Assembly: GCA_944326015.1 (NCBI GenBank)
Contig: CALVCJ010000005.1
Coordinates: 1 to 50,275, forward strand
Source of the DNA: Candidatus Gastranaerophilales bacterium
Lineage (GTDB): Bacteria; Cyanobacteriota; Vampirovibrionia; Gastranaerophilales; Gastranaerophilaceae
Reading direction: 5' to 3'
Length of the DNA: 50,275 bases
The stretch's first letter is position 1. Each line of letters opens with the position of its first letter. The notes beneath the pieces were generated by a model that saw nothing but the letters and a program-made list of their open reading frames with translations, was not told where the DNA came from and searched no databases. Position numbers and translations under genes: made by a program. Positions 42,870 through 50,275 of the stretch are shown here, in pieces.

Positions 42870-44312
42870 TTAATCAAGTATTTCTTTCAATATTTCGTTA
42901 ACGGCTTTCGGGTTAGCTCTGCCCTTTGTTTCTTTCATTACCTGTCCGACAAAGAAGCCAAGAAGCTGAACTTTTCCGTTTTTATATGCCGTAACCTGTG
43001 CAGGGTTAGTATCACAGACTTTTTGGGCGATTTCTTTAATAGCGCCCGTATCTGATATCTGGCTCAAACCTCTTTTTTCAACGATTTCAGATGCTTTTGA
43101 ACCGTCTTTCATCATGTCAACGATAATTTGTTTGCCGATGTTGTTTGAAATTGTATTTTTTTCGATAAGAGAAATTAATTCAACAAGATTTTCAGGTGTC
43201 AATTTAGTTTCATTAATTTCGAGTTTGGTTTCTTTCAGATATGCCGCAATTTCTCCCATAATGAAGTTTACGGCAATTTTTGGAGAAGCACCGAGTTTCA
43301 AAACTTCATCAAAGAAAAGTGCAAGTCCCATTTGTTCAACGATTACAGATGCATCGTATTCGCTCAAACCTAAGCTCATATAGCGTTCGCGTTTTGCCTG
43401 AGGAAGCTCGGGCATTTTTGCTCTGATTTCTTCCACCCATTCTCTTGAAATTTTTAAAGGCATCAAATCAGGTTCAGGGAAGTATCTGTAATCGTGAGCA
43501 TCTTCTTTGCCTCTCATTGATTTTGTTTCTCTTGCATTGTCGTCCCACAATCTTGTTTCCTGAACGACTTTTCCGCCTTCTTCAACGATTTCAATCTGTC
43601 TGTCGATTTCGTATTCAATGGCTCTTTGAAGCGCCGAGAAGCTGTTTACGTTTTTAATTTCAGCACGTGTCCCGAATTCTTTTGAGCCTTTAGGCATAAT
43701 CGAAATATTAGCATCGCATCTCATAGAACCTTCTTCAAGGTTCCCGTCACATACTCCGATATAGCGGACAATATTTCTTAATTCTTCCATATAATTTCTG
43801 GCTTCTTCAGAAGATCTCATATCAGGCTCCGACACTATTTCAAGAAGCGGAGTTCCTGCTCTGTTTAAGTCTACAAGAGAATATGAAGATCCTGCAAGCC
43901 CATCAGCACCTGCGTGAACAAGTTTACCGGCATCTTCTTCAAGGTGTGCACGTGTGATACCGATTTTTTTACCTTTAACATTTAAGTATCCGTTTACACA
44001 AATCGGTTCATCATATTGTGAAATCTGATAACCTTTAGGAAGATCCGGATAAAAATACTGTTTTCTGTCAAATTTACATCTTTCGGGGATTTCGCAATTA
44101 AGTGCAAGCCCTGTTAAAATTCCCATATTAACTGCTTCTTTATTCAAAACAGGTAATACTCCGGGCATACCTAAAGTAATCGGGCTAGTTTCAGAATTTG
44201 GATCTTTTCCGAATTCGCATCCGTCGGGGGCGAAAATTTTAGATTTTGTTTTCAATTGTGCGTGAACTTCCAAGCCTATAACAACTTCATATTTATCTCT
44301 TAAATCTTCCAT
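42870..44312 (-). CDS. gatB: Asp-tRNA(Asn)/Glu-tRNA(Gln) amidotransferase subunit B
   Basis: 480 aa, full length. It corrects mischarged Glu-tRNA(Gln)/Asp-tRNA(Asn) with GatA and GatC. Motifs: YEVVIGLEVHAQLKTKSKIF, DRKQYFYPDLPKGYQISQYDEPI, AHLEEDAGKLVHAG, LVDLNRAGTPLLEIVSEPD, EGSMRCDANISI, KNVNSFSALQRAIEYE and YRYFPEPDLMPL; the C-terminal YqeY-like tRNA-binding tail ends VGQVMKETKGRANPKAVNEIL. AAGGAGATAAA precedes the ATG. gatA and gatC are not adjacent. Confidence 0.97.
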   Translation of the reverse strand: MEDLRDKYEVVIGLEVHAQLKTKSKIFAPDGCEFGKDPNSETSPITLGMPGVLPVLNKEAVNMGILTGLALNCEIPERCKFDRKQYFYPDLPKGYQISQYDEPICVNGYLNVKGKKIGITRAHLEEDAGKLVHAGADGLAGSSYSLVDLNRAGTPLLEIVSEPDMRSSEEARNYMEELRNIVRYIGVCDGNLEEGSMRCDANISIMPKGSKEFGTRAEIKNVNSFSALQRAIEYEIDRQIEIVEEGGKVVQETRLWDDNARETKSMRGKEDAHDYRYFPEPDLMPLKISREWVEEIRAKMPELPQAKRERYMSLGLSEYDASVIVEQMGLALFFDEVLKLGASPKIAVNFIMGEIAAYLKETKLEINETKLTPENLVELISLIEKNTISNNIGKQIIVDMMKDGSKASEIVEKRGLSQISDTGAIKEIAQKVCDTNPAQVTAYKNGKVQLLGFFVGQVMKETKGRANPKAVNEILKEILD

Positions 44313-44429
44313 TTTATCTCCTTGTTGTAGTTTTAAAGCTGTAATGATAATTTTTAGAGCCTTTGTTCCCTAATATCCTGATGCTATTTTACCATAAACA
44401 AAGATTTGTAGTAAAGATATTTTAATTGG

Positions 44430-44525
44430 AACTTATATCGCAGCTTACACTAATTACGTGTAAAAACGTCATGCTGAATTTATTTCAGCATCTCTATGGA
44501 GATCCCGAACCAAGTTCAGGATGAC
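44430..44525. repeat. Dispersed palindromic repeats in the gatB-folP gap
   Basis: AACTTATATCGCAGCTTACAC recurs from 29039; ATGCTGAATTTATTTCAGCAT and CCCGAACCAAGTTCAGGAT are variants of the common palindrome. The 275-bp gap holds no gene. Confidence 0.55.
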
Positions 44526-44587
44526 TAAAATAAAATCATGTTCGTTATGCTGAACGTCAGATTGACCTGTGTGTTCCTTATTTTAAC

Positions 44588-45715
44588 TTATTTTTCAAAA
44601 TTTTCAAGTAATTTTAAAAGTTGTTTGTGAAGTTTTACATTGTGTACCCTTATATAATCAACATTATGTGCTACTGCAATTGCATTCATGGCTAATGTGT
44701 ATATATCTTTTGTAAAGTTATCTTCGTTTGCCATATCTAAAAGGCTTTTTCTTGAAATTCCAAGCATAACATGATAACCAAGCGAGTACAATTCTTCAAT
44801 TCGTCTTGTTATTTCAAAGTTATCTTTTTTCGTTTTGCCAAATCCTACACCGGGATCAATTATGATTTTTTCAATACCTTTTGAGCGGGCAAAATCAATT
44901 TTATGTTTAAGTGCAAGAAAGATTTCTTCAATAACATCTTCATATTGCGGACAATTCTGCATATTTTCAGGCATACCTTTACAATGCTGGATAATAACAG
45001 GAACATTATATTTCGCAATTATATCAGGCATTTTTTCATCGTAATCAAAACCAGACACATCGTTTATGATATCTGCACCTGATTTAATGCATTCTTCTGC
45101 AACAATAGAGCTTCTTGTATCAATGCTTATTGTTATTTTATTTTTCGCAAAGTCTATTACCGGCAAAAGTTTTCGTAATTGTTCTTCTGCACTTGCTGCA
45201 TGTGAATACGGTTTCGTGGATTCTGCACCAATGTCTATTATATCAGCGCCGTCATTAATCATTTCAAGCAGATGTTTTTTTGCTTTCTCCAAGTCATTAT
45301 ACATTCCGCCGTCTGAAAAAGAATTGTCAGTGAGATTTAATATCCCAACGACTTTACATTTTTTTTCTATTGACGGTGTTGATATAAGTTGTTCACCTAA
45401 ATCTTTTAATCCAAATGGCTGGAATGTCAGTTTTTCTGCAATTTTTTTGATCTGAGAAACAGATGCTCCTAAAATGCAATCGGATTGTTCGATTTTTCCC
45501 GTTATAACTTCTCTGTGAGTAGCACAGTCTGCTCCGACAGAAATCGCTGTTTGTTTCAGTATATTTGCCTGGGCAGGAGTTAGAGAATATATTTTTATAT
45601 TTTTATACTCAAATTTGTCAACGGCTTTGGCTGCATAAGATTTCTCAAAGCCTATACGCTCTAATTCTTTTTTTAAATCTGCATTTTTTAATTCTCTTAA
45701 AACAAAATCGTGCAT
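44588..45715 (-). CDS. folP: Dihydropteroate synthase with N-terminal extension
   Basis: 375 aa, about 100 longer than the usual enzyme. The extension (1-115) is a charged alpha/beta region (YKNIKIYSLTPAQANILKQT, GADCATHREVITGKIEQSDC) of a type also seen in some other bacterial DHPS proteins. The TIM-barrel core then shows VVGILNLTDNSFSDGG, DIIDIGAESTKPYS, SIDTRS, ADIINDVSGF, VIIQHCKGMPENMQ, IIIDPGVGFGKTKKDN, GISRKSLL and the terminal VDYIRVHNVKLHKQ. It makes dihydropteroate from p-aminobenzoate. No other folate gene is adjacent. Confidence 0.95.
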   Translation of the reverse strand: MHDFVLRELKNADLKKELERIGFEKSYAAKAVDKFEYKNIKIYSLTPAQANILKQTAISVGADCATHREVITGKIEQSDCILGASVSQIKKIAEKLTFQPFGLKDLGEQLISTPSIEKKCKVVGILNLTDNSFSDGGMYNDLEKAKKHLLEMINDGADIIDIGAESTKPYSHAASAEEQLRKLLPVIDFAKNKITISIDTRSSIVAEECIKSGADIINDVSGFDYDEKMPDIIAKYNVPVIIQHCKGMPENMQNCPQYEDVIEEIFLALKHKIDFARSKGIEKIIIDPGVGFGKTKKDNFEITRRIEELYSLGYHVMLGISRKSLLDMANEDNFTKDIYTLAMNAIAVAHNVDYIRVHNVKLHKQLLKLLENFEK

Positions 45716-45759
45716 AAGCTTAGCTTAGCACGATTTTATATATTTAACAACTTTTTTAT

Positions 45760-46221
45760 TTAGTTTCCAAGTTTTCCTTCTACAGTTTCAGTGGCAACTT
45801 TTACTATATCTGATGCCCCGGATATCAGCGTAATAAACCCGAAGCCGTAGCCCAGTGCACCTGCAAAACGCGTAACCAATTTGTTTTTCATTATCGGTTT
45901 AATATATTTAGCGTTTAAAATAGCATTTTTAGCCCATTTTGCATTTTCTGCAACTTTAGCCCAGAGACTTTTTGTTTTTTTAGCAACATTAGCGGCTGTT
46001 TTGGTTGTTTCTGTCAAACCTTTTACACCTTTGGCAGTTGAACTGTACATATCAACCCCTGATTTCATGGCTTTAGCGCGTGCTGCTGCTGTTGTTGCTG
46101 CGACTGCTCCGCCTCCTGTAACAACTTTTTTTTCGGCATCTCTTTTGTCGTTGTTTTCTGTATTGTTATTTACAGACTGTTGCGCCGTAAAAGTTATTCT
46201 ATCGTTTAAAGAAATAGCCAT
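45760..46221 (-). CDS. Small Ala/Gly-rich protein, unknown function
   Basis: 153 aa. The polar N-terminal tag MAISLNDRITFTAQQSVNNN precedes an Ala/Gly/Lys-rich amphipathic region (VTGGGAVAATTAAARAKAMK) and a C-terminal hydrophobic segment (FAGALGYGFGFITLISGASDI) that may insert in a membrane. Basic residues dominate. The ATG overlaps the stop of the upstream gene (TAATG), so the two proteins are made together. I do not recognise a family. Confidence 0.7.
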   Translation of the reverse strand: MAISLNDRITFTAQQSVNNNTENNDKRDAEKKVVTGGGAVAATTAAARAKAMKSGVDMYSSTAKGVKGLTETTKTAANVAKKTKSLWAKVAENAKWAKNAILNAKYIKPIMKNKLVTRFAGALGYGFGFITLISGASDIVKVATETVEGKLGN

Positions 46222-46892
46222 TATTCTTTATCCTTTGCTTCATCCTGTTCTTTAAGTGCCGTTACACCGGACGCTACACCGCCGGATGCTCCGACAAAGT
46301 TAGCTGCTGCATTTTCATATTTTTCTTTGTTAACACCTTTTAATTTGTTATACAAATTTGTAAGCCCTGTTTTTGCAGCGTTATAAACATTTGACACACC
46401 TTTTTTAACTGATCTGAAGAAGTGTACAACAGGTGCTCCGATTGTAGTTTTTTCAAATTTATCTATATTTTTCTTTATTGCCTTTGCCGGTTTCTGGTAA
46501 GCATCGGATTTTTTGAAATTGATTTTTGTCTGTTTAATAAAGTTTTTGATATCAGTTAAATGAGATTTTAATTTTTGCATTGGCGCAGATTTAGCGATTT
46601 TTTTCATAGCCTGAATAGATTTTTTTGCACCCCAGCCTGTTGCCATTCCGCCTAACAGACCTGCAGTAATTACTGCACCGCCTTTGATAACTGTTTGGGC
46701 AGGCTTTGGAAGATGAAATTCATCATTATCAAGTATTTCTTCCAGATCTTCTTTCTGGTCAATTAGTTCTTTACGGGTCTTGTAATACTTCCTTTCTTCA
46801 AGCTCTTCCGGAGTCAATTCGCATTCTTGATTCCCTCGAGAGCTGAAAGCAGGACCATAGCTGTTAGAAATTTTAGGCTGTACTGTTAACAT
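46221..46892 (-). CDS. Small Lys/Gly-rich protein with glycine-zipper segment, unknown function
   Basis: 223 aa from ATG 46892 with GGAG 6 bases upstream; an earlier in-frame start adds 14 residues without a good ribosome binding site. The tag MLTVQPKISNSYGPAFSSRG is followed by an acidic stretch (ELTPEELEERKYYKTRKELI), a glycine-zipper hydrophobic segment (GGAVITAGLLGGMATGWGAK), a basic helical part, and a second Gly/Ala segment (FVGASGGVASGV). It is coupled with the downstream gene; both have the same composition and a similar layout, so they probably act together, perhaps at a membrane. Confidence 0.7.
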   Translation of the reverse strand: MLTVQPKISNSYGPAFSSRGNQECELTPEELEERKYYKTRKELIDQKEDLEEILDNDEFHLPKPAQTVIKGGAVITAGLLGGMATGWGAKKSIQAMKKIAKSAPMQKLKSHLTDIKNFIKQTKINFKKSDAYQKPAKAIKKNIDKFEKTTIGAPVVHFFRSVKKGVSNVYNAAKTGLTNLYNKLKGVNKEKYENAAANFVGASGGVASGVTALKEQDEAKDKE

Positions 46893-47010
46893 ATTAATCT
46901 CCATTAATTTTTCAAGTGTATTAATGTATGTCAAGAAAAATTTTTGCTATCCGGTAAATTTTTTCGTAAAAAAATGTTACATTTTCTAAAATATTATCTC
47001 ATGTTTCGAT

Positions 47011-47937
47011 TTATTTGTAAATAAATTTGCTGCCCTGATATGAATTTCTCTTAATAAATTCTCTGTCGATTTTGTTGAGGCAGTCAAACTTTTTACCTAG
47101 CCATTGTGGGGCGATTAATTCAGAGCTTAATCCGTTTCCGGCAAGGCGGTGAATTGTTGTTGTCTGCGGCAAATATTCAAGAAAATCGCAGACTGTTTGA
47201 ACGTATTCACCTTCGTTCATAAATTCTATGCCGCCTTCTCTATATATTTGAGCCAGTTTTGTACTTTCAAGAGCACATAGCATGTGGATTTTTACTCCGT
47301 CAACCCCTAATTCAGCAAGTTTTTTCGCTGTCTGCATAATTTTGTCATGACTTTCCCAGAGACCGAAAATTACATGGACACAGACATTTATACCGGCTTC
47401 TTTTGTTTTTTCATAAGCTTTTAAAAAACAGTCAAAGTTGTGTCCGCGGTTAATTTTTTTCAGAGTTTCATCGTGGATTGATTGCAGACCATATTCAATC
47501 CATGTATAATAATCGTCTTTAAAACCGGATATAAGCTTAATTTTTTCATTATCAATACAATCAGGACGTGTTCCGATTGAAATTCCAGCAATGTCAGGAT
47601 GATTGAGTGCCGAATTATATATTTTTTCAAGTTCTTTTACAGGTTTATAGGTATTTGAAAACGCTTGAAAATATGACATGAATTTTTGAGCTTTAAAACG
47701 TTCTTTTAATTTTTCAGCTCCGACATTTACCTGTTCTTCTATTGATAAAAGATTTGAATGCGCCTGAGAAAAGCTTCCTCCGTCATCGCAGAATATGCAC
47801 CCGCCGGTTGAAATTGTGCCGTCTCTGTTCGGGCATGAAAAACCGGCATCAAGTGTAATTTTATATACCTTAACACCGAATTTATTTTTTAAATGAGCGC
47901 TGAATTGGTTGTAGCGCTTATCAGTATTGTTAAACAA
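47011..47937 (-). CDS. YhcC/TIGR01212-family radical SAM protein
   Basis: 308 aa. The cluster motif is of the wide type: ITLDAGFSCPNRDG followed by GGCIFCDD (Cys-x(13)-Cys-x2-Cys), typical of the TIGR01212 family. Further blocks are ISIGTRPDCID, TWIEYGLQSIHDETLKKINRGH and HVIFGLWESHDKIM. The function of the family is not firmly known. Start TTG: GGAGG is 9 bases upstream, while the ATG directly after the Shine-Dalgarno sequence opens only a two-codon frame. It is downstream of the small zinc-ribbon gene on the same strand. Confidence 0.93.
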   Translation of the reverse strand: MFNNTDKRYNQFSAHLKNKFGVKVYKITLDAGFSCPNRDGTISTGGCIFCDDGGSFSQAHSNLLSIEEQVNVGAEKLKERFKAQKFMSYFQAFSNTYKPVKELEKIYNSALNHPDIAGISIGTRPDCIDNEKIKLISGFKDDYYTWIEYGLQSIHDETLKKINRGHNFDCFLKAYEKTKEAGINVCVHVIFGLWESHDKIMQTAKKLAELGVDGVKIHMLCALESTKLAQIYREGGIEFMNEGEYVQTVCDFLEYLPQTTTIHRLAGNGLSSELIAPQWLGKKFDCLNKIDREFIKRNSYQGSKFIYK

Positions 47938-48006
47938 TTATGTCATCCTCCTCGAAATCAAACATTTCAAGACTTCCTCACAAGGAGAGTACATAACCAG
48001 TAAAAC

Positions 48007-48177
48007 CTAATTTTCTTTGTTTTCGTCATCATAAATAGGATAAACGTAATGTTCGCCGCAGTTCGGGCATACAACTTCCTGCTGTTTGCCGTCTTCTAAT
48101 TTTGCTACTTCAAATAATGTTTTGCATCCTGATTGAACGCATCTTATTGCCCAGCTCGGTCTTATTAATCTTGCCAT
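48007..48177 (-). CDS. Small zinc-ribbon protein
   Basis: 56 aa: MARLIRPSWAIRCVQSGCKT continues to a second pair CPNCGEHYVYP and an acidic tail. Cys13, Cys18, Cys37 and Cys40 form a likely zinc ribbon. GAGGAAAGTTCA precedes the ATG. It could be an RNA- or DNA-binding accessory protein, but no partner is evident. It is upstream of the radical SAM gene with a gap of 69 bp. Confidence 0.75.
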   Translation of the reverse strand: MARLIRPSWAIRCVQSGCKTLFEVAKLEDGKQQEVVCPNCGEHYVYPIYDDENKEN

Positions 48178-48325
48178 TGAACTTTCCTCTTAATTATTGT
48201 GTATTACAAAATTATTTTATCATTCTAAGCGTTTTTGTGCAAGTCCGCTTTATTAATATAATGAGTAATTTATTGTTTTTGCCACTTTGTTAGAATGTAT
48301 ATGACAATTAAAAGGAAATTTTGTT

Positions 48326-48634
48326 ATGAGAAAATTTTTAATATTTTTATGTATATTGACAGTTTCTTTTATTGCATTTTTTGATGCAAAAGACAGGTTT
48401 AAGGAACTTGAAGAGGTTGCGGCAAATACTCCATCACAGGTCGAGATGAAACAAATGATAAACAGACCTGATTCAATGTTAAATCGTTCAGCCGATATTC
48501 CTAAGCCTTACAACGTACAGAATGATGATGCTAAAAATCTTCACAAAAAGATGATGCAAGGCAATGAACAACTGAAGCAAAAATACGAAAATGTCGATAA
48601 ACGCAGGGAAACTATCCAAAAGCAGACTAATTAA
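48326..48634 (+). CDS. Small membrane-anchored or secreted protein, unknown
   Basis: 102 aa. The N-terminal hydrophobic segment (residues 4-19, FLIFLCILTVSFIAFF) acts as a signal anchor or signal peptide. The rest is polar, Lys/Gln/Glu-rich and probably helical (LHKKMMQGNEQLKQKYENVD). AAAGGAAA lies upstream of the ATG. Its stop overlaps the stop of the convergent gene by four bases. Confidence 0.65.
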   Translation: MRKFLIFLCILTVSFIAFFDAKDRFKELEEVAANTPSQVEMKQMINRPDSMLNRSADIPKPYNVQNDDAKNLHKKMMQGNEQLKQKYENVDKRRETIQKQTN

Positions 48635-49431
48635 ATCCCATAGATCATATCGCCAGTGAAAATTTCATTTTCATTGTTTTTCTGTTCTGGTTTTTCAGGA
48701 ATTTTCCTTTCAAATCTAAGAGCGTCGGCTTCATTCCCTTGTACATTATGACTAACAGGTCTTACTGATTTGGGGAAAAGTCTTAATATTATATTTTGTG
48801 CTACAGCAGGTGCAATAACTGAGTGTACATAGAATTTTATTTTTTGATATTCTTCATATGCTTGCGGAAAGTTTTTGGCAGAGAATGTATTGCTATTTGT
48901 CCCCAATTTGAAGGAGTACTTTCCGCTCCACATTATAAGGCTATTTTCGCTGTCAATTAAAACAGCAGAAATTTCTGTTCTGTAGGGATAAATTATATCA
49001 AATTCCGATGAGATATTGAGAATTTCCCATATACTTCTTTTCAGAGTGTTTTTATTTGTTACGGTAACAGCATTTACCAGAAGAATAAGTTTACACTCAA
49101 CGAATTCTCCTGCTTTTTTCAATATTGCGTAGTCCGTTTGATTGTCTGATTTATATTTAGCAAGCATTTCAGATAGATTTTTTTTAGTGTCAGGATTTTG
49201 TAAAAATTTTGCTCTAATTTCATATAAGTCGGGGGATTTAATTTTACCGTTTGAATTGTTAAAATATTTTATTAACTCTGATGCTATAATTTGTGAAACT
49301 TCATCAAAATAGTAATAATTTTCTCTGGTTTCAAAAAGTTCTGCAGGTAAAACAAGAATGTCAAAAGTTTGTGCCTGTACAGGCAATATTAAAAGACAAA
49401 ACATCAAAATCAGCTTTAAAAACAATTTCAT
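48631..49431 (-). CDS. Secreted protein, unknown function (CsgG/TolB-N-like region possible)
   Basis: 266 aa from ATG 49431; ten extra N-terminal residues in the longer frame have no ribosome binding site. The signal peptide MKLFLKLILMFCLLILPVQA is followed by FDILVLPAELFETRENYYYF and VSQIIASELIKYFNNSNGKI, a pattern of a short strand and a helix seen in periplasmic proteins that compute a named value from many inputs (TolB-N or CsgG-like). The later LIMWSGKYSFKLG fits the same idea. The similarity is weak and I am not sure of it. Confidence 0.6.
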   Translation of the reverse strand: MKLFLKLILMFCLLILPVQAQTFDILVLPAELFETRENYYYFDEVSQIIASELIKYFNNSNGKIKSPDLYEIRAKFLQNPDTKKNLSEMLAKYKSDNQTDYAILKKAGEFVECKLILLVNAVTVTNKNTLKRSIWEILNISSEFDIIYPYRTEISAVLIDSENSLIMWSGKYSFKLGTNSNTFSAKNFPQAYEEYQKIKFYVHSVIAPAVAQNIILRLFPKSVRPVSHNVQGNEADALRFERKIPEKPEQKNNENEIFTGDMIYGI

Positions 49432-49501
49432 AATCTTATTATAGCATAATATCATATACATATAGGATTATTTTTATGGAAAATTGTAATAATATTGAAT
49501 T

Positions 49502-49885
49502 ATGAATTATGAAGAAATGTTAAAATTGGCAGAACAAGCCTCTGAAAATGCTTATGTACCGTATTCAAATTTCCCTGTAGGCGCCTGCGTTCTCACTGTA
49601 AACGGAAAAATTTATACCGGTTGTAACTTTGAAAATTCAAGTTTCGGTATGACAATTTGTGCAGAGCGAAATGCTGTAGGGAGTGCTGTTGCAGATGGAG
49701 AAAGAAAAATAAAAGCTGTTGCAATATTTTCGCCTAAGAAGAAAATTTGTACTCCGTGCGGTGCCTGCAGGCAGGTTTTATATGAATTTGAAAGTGATGT
49801 AGGTATTGATGTGATTCTTCAGTCTGATGACGGTGTAATAGTTATTCCTTTAAAGGAGCTTTTGCCGGATTGTTTTAAATTGTAA
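49502..49885 (+). CDS. cdd: Cytidine deaminase
   Basis: 127 aa, the homotetrameric short type. Zinc ligands are Cys53 (with catalytic Glu55 in CAERNAVGSA), Cys86 and Cys89 (CTPCGACRQ); substrate-binding SNFPVGACV and NFENSS are present. It salvages cytidine and deoxycytidine to uridine. No Shine-Dalgarno sequence precedes the ATG, and a TAATAT sequence ends 6 bases before it, so the mRNA may be leaderless. The small zinc-ribbon gene follows after 2 bp. Confidence 0.96.
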   Translation: MNYEEMLKLAEQASENAYVPYSNFPVGACVLTVNGKIYTGCNFENSSFGMTICAERNAVGSAVADGERKIKAVAIFSPKKKICTPCGACRQVLYEFESDVGIDVILQSDDGVIVIPLKELLPDCFKL

Positions 49886-49887
49886 TT

Positions 49888-50109
49888 ATGTATTTTTTAG
49901 AACTTATTACAAAATATATTCAGGGTAAAAAGTATAAACGTGACTTAAATTTTGATCCTTTTGCAATTAGTGATATCGAGAATTCTCACGATTGTACCCA
50001 TGTGTTTCTACCAGTTGACAGCACCGGGGATGTTTTGGCCTGTTCAAAATGTGGATTTGTGGTTAATAAAGAAGATTTAAAAGATATAAATATCTTCAAA
50101 AGGCTGTGA
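49888..50109 (+). CDS. Small zinc-ribbon-like protein
   Basis: 73 aa. A His-Asp-Cys (SHDCTHVFLPVD) and a later CSKCG suggest a zinc ribbon with ligands Cys/His in the first half and Cys-x2-Cys in the second. No signal peptide. It starts 2 bp after cdd with only a weak ribosome binding site, so it is probably translated through coupling. I do not recognise a family. Confidence 0.65.
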   Translation: MYFLELITKYIQGKKYKRDLNFDPFAISDIENSHDCTHVFLPVDSTGDVLACSKCGFVVNKEDLKDINIFKRL

Positions 50110-50204
50110 AAGTCTTAAAGTTACAAATTAATCCGTACTATTGAAAATAATAAAACATATTCTAGTGTTAACGCCATGCATATTTCACCGTACATTTCCC
50201 GAAC

Positions 50205-50232
50205 TTGAAAAAAGAAAAAAATATGGTATAAT
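50205..50232 (+). promoter_or_regulatory. Strong promoter of the gene running off the right edge
   Basis: TTGAAA, 16-bp spacer, TATAAT. Downstream, AAGAGGAGAAAGGAAGG and an ATG at 50269 begin a gene of which only two codons (ATG AAA) are visible. Confidence 0.6.
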
Positions 50233-50275
50233 ATAAATATGTAAGAGGAGAAAGGAAGGCAAATAAGTATGAAAA

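Noticed and set aside
1..50275. CRISPR arrays, rRNA, tRNA genes, prophage
   Set aside because: No regularly spaced direct repeats, no tRNA cloverleaf or rRNA signatures, and no phage genes were seen on either strand.

Overview
The window looks like a chromosomal segment of an AT-rich, Gram-negative-type gut bacterium of the Gastranaerophilales (Vampirovibrionia/Melainabacteria, the non-photosynthetic sister group of Cyanobacteria). The main reason is a family of six pilin-like proteins with the leader motif (A/G)FTLAEVLITLGIIGVVAALT, which I associate with that group. KdsA implies LPS, and lipobox and Sec signal peptides imply a cell envelope. Housekeeping genes (rpoB, rpsP, secA, era, pheS, gatB, folP, rsgA) are scattered among lineage-specific small genes. 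No rRNA, tRNA, CRISPR array or transposase was seen. The taxonomic call is an inference from protein motifs only.

Layout. 1-3.7 kb: start of rpoC and all of rpoB (minus strand) behind a separate promoter. 3.9-13 kb: secreted and lineage-specific proteins, an M16 peptidase, a coiled-coil protein, an orphan sugar-binding lipoprotein and a large AMIN-like membrane protein. 13-20 kb: era, a GNAT-like protein, a response regulator followed by a pilin, speD, a second pilin paired with a divergent XRE regulator, a second XRE regulator and small unknowns. 20-25.6 kb: rpsP with a structured leader, secA and two adjacent pilins. 25.7-32 kb: a SWIM/SNF2 helicase, a YuiD-like membrane protein, a 640-bp cluster of dispersed repeats, ispA and rsgA. 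32-36 kb: another pilin and an NfnA-like/EtfB/EtfA redox operon. 36-45.7 kb: an acetyltransferase, a PfkB kinase, kdsA with an MBL hydrolase, pheS, a pilin/XRE divergent pair, a SIS-domain protein, gatB and folP. 45.7-50.3 kb: two small alanine/glycine-rich proteins, a YhcC-type radical SAM protein, two zinc-ribbon proteins and cytidine deaminase.

The most interesting content is the pilin-like family. Four of the six genes carry a G or C homopolymer of 10-11 bases just after the start codon. In three of them the present length is out of frame with the conserved pilin body by one base; changing the tract by one base restores one uninterrupted reading frame. One gene is in frame. This is the signature of slipped-strand phase variation of surface pilins. 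The tract sits in a short conserved flank that occurs in either coding orientation, and one orphan copy has no pilin. The two pilins without tracts are each transcribed divergently from a small XRE repressor-like gene, with a 13-bp palindrome upstream of the pilin promoter. The family may therefore use two control modes, tract switching and repressor control.

Smaller observations include a hairpin that combines a terminator with a buried Shine-Dalgarno sequence, a probably leaderless kdsA, a GC-rich structured leader before rpsP, and a dispersed repeat of about 65 bp in three copies.
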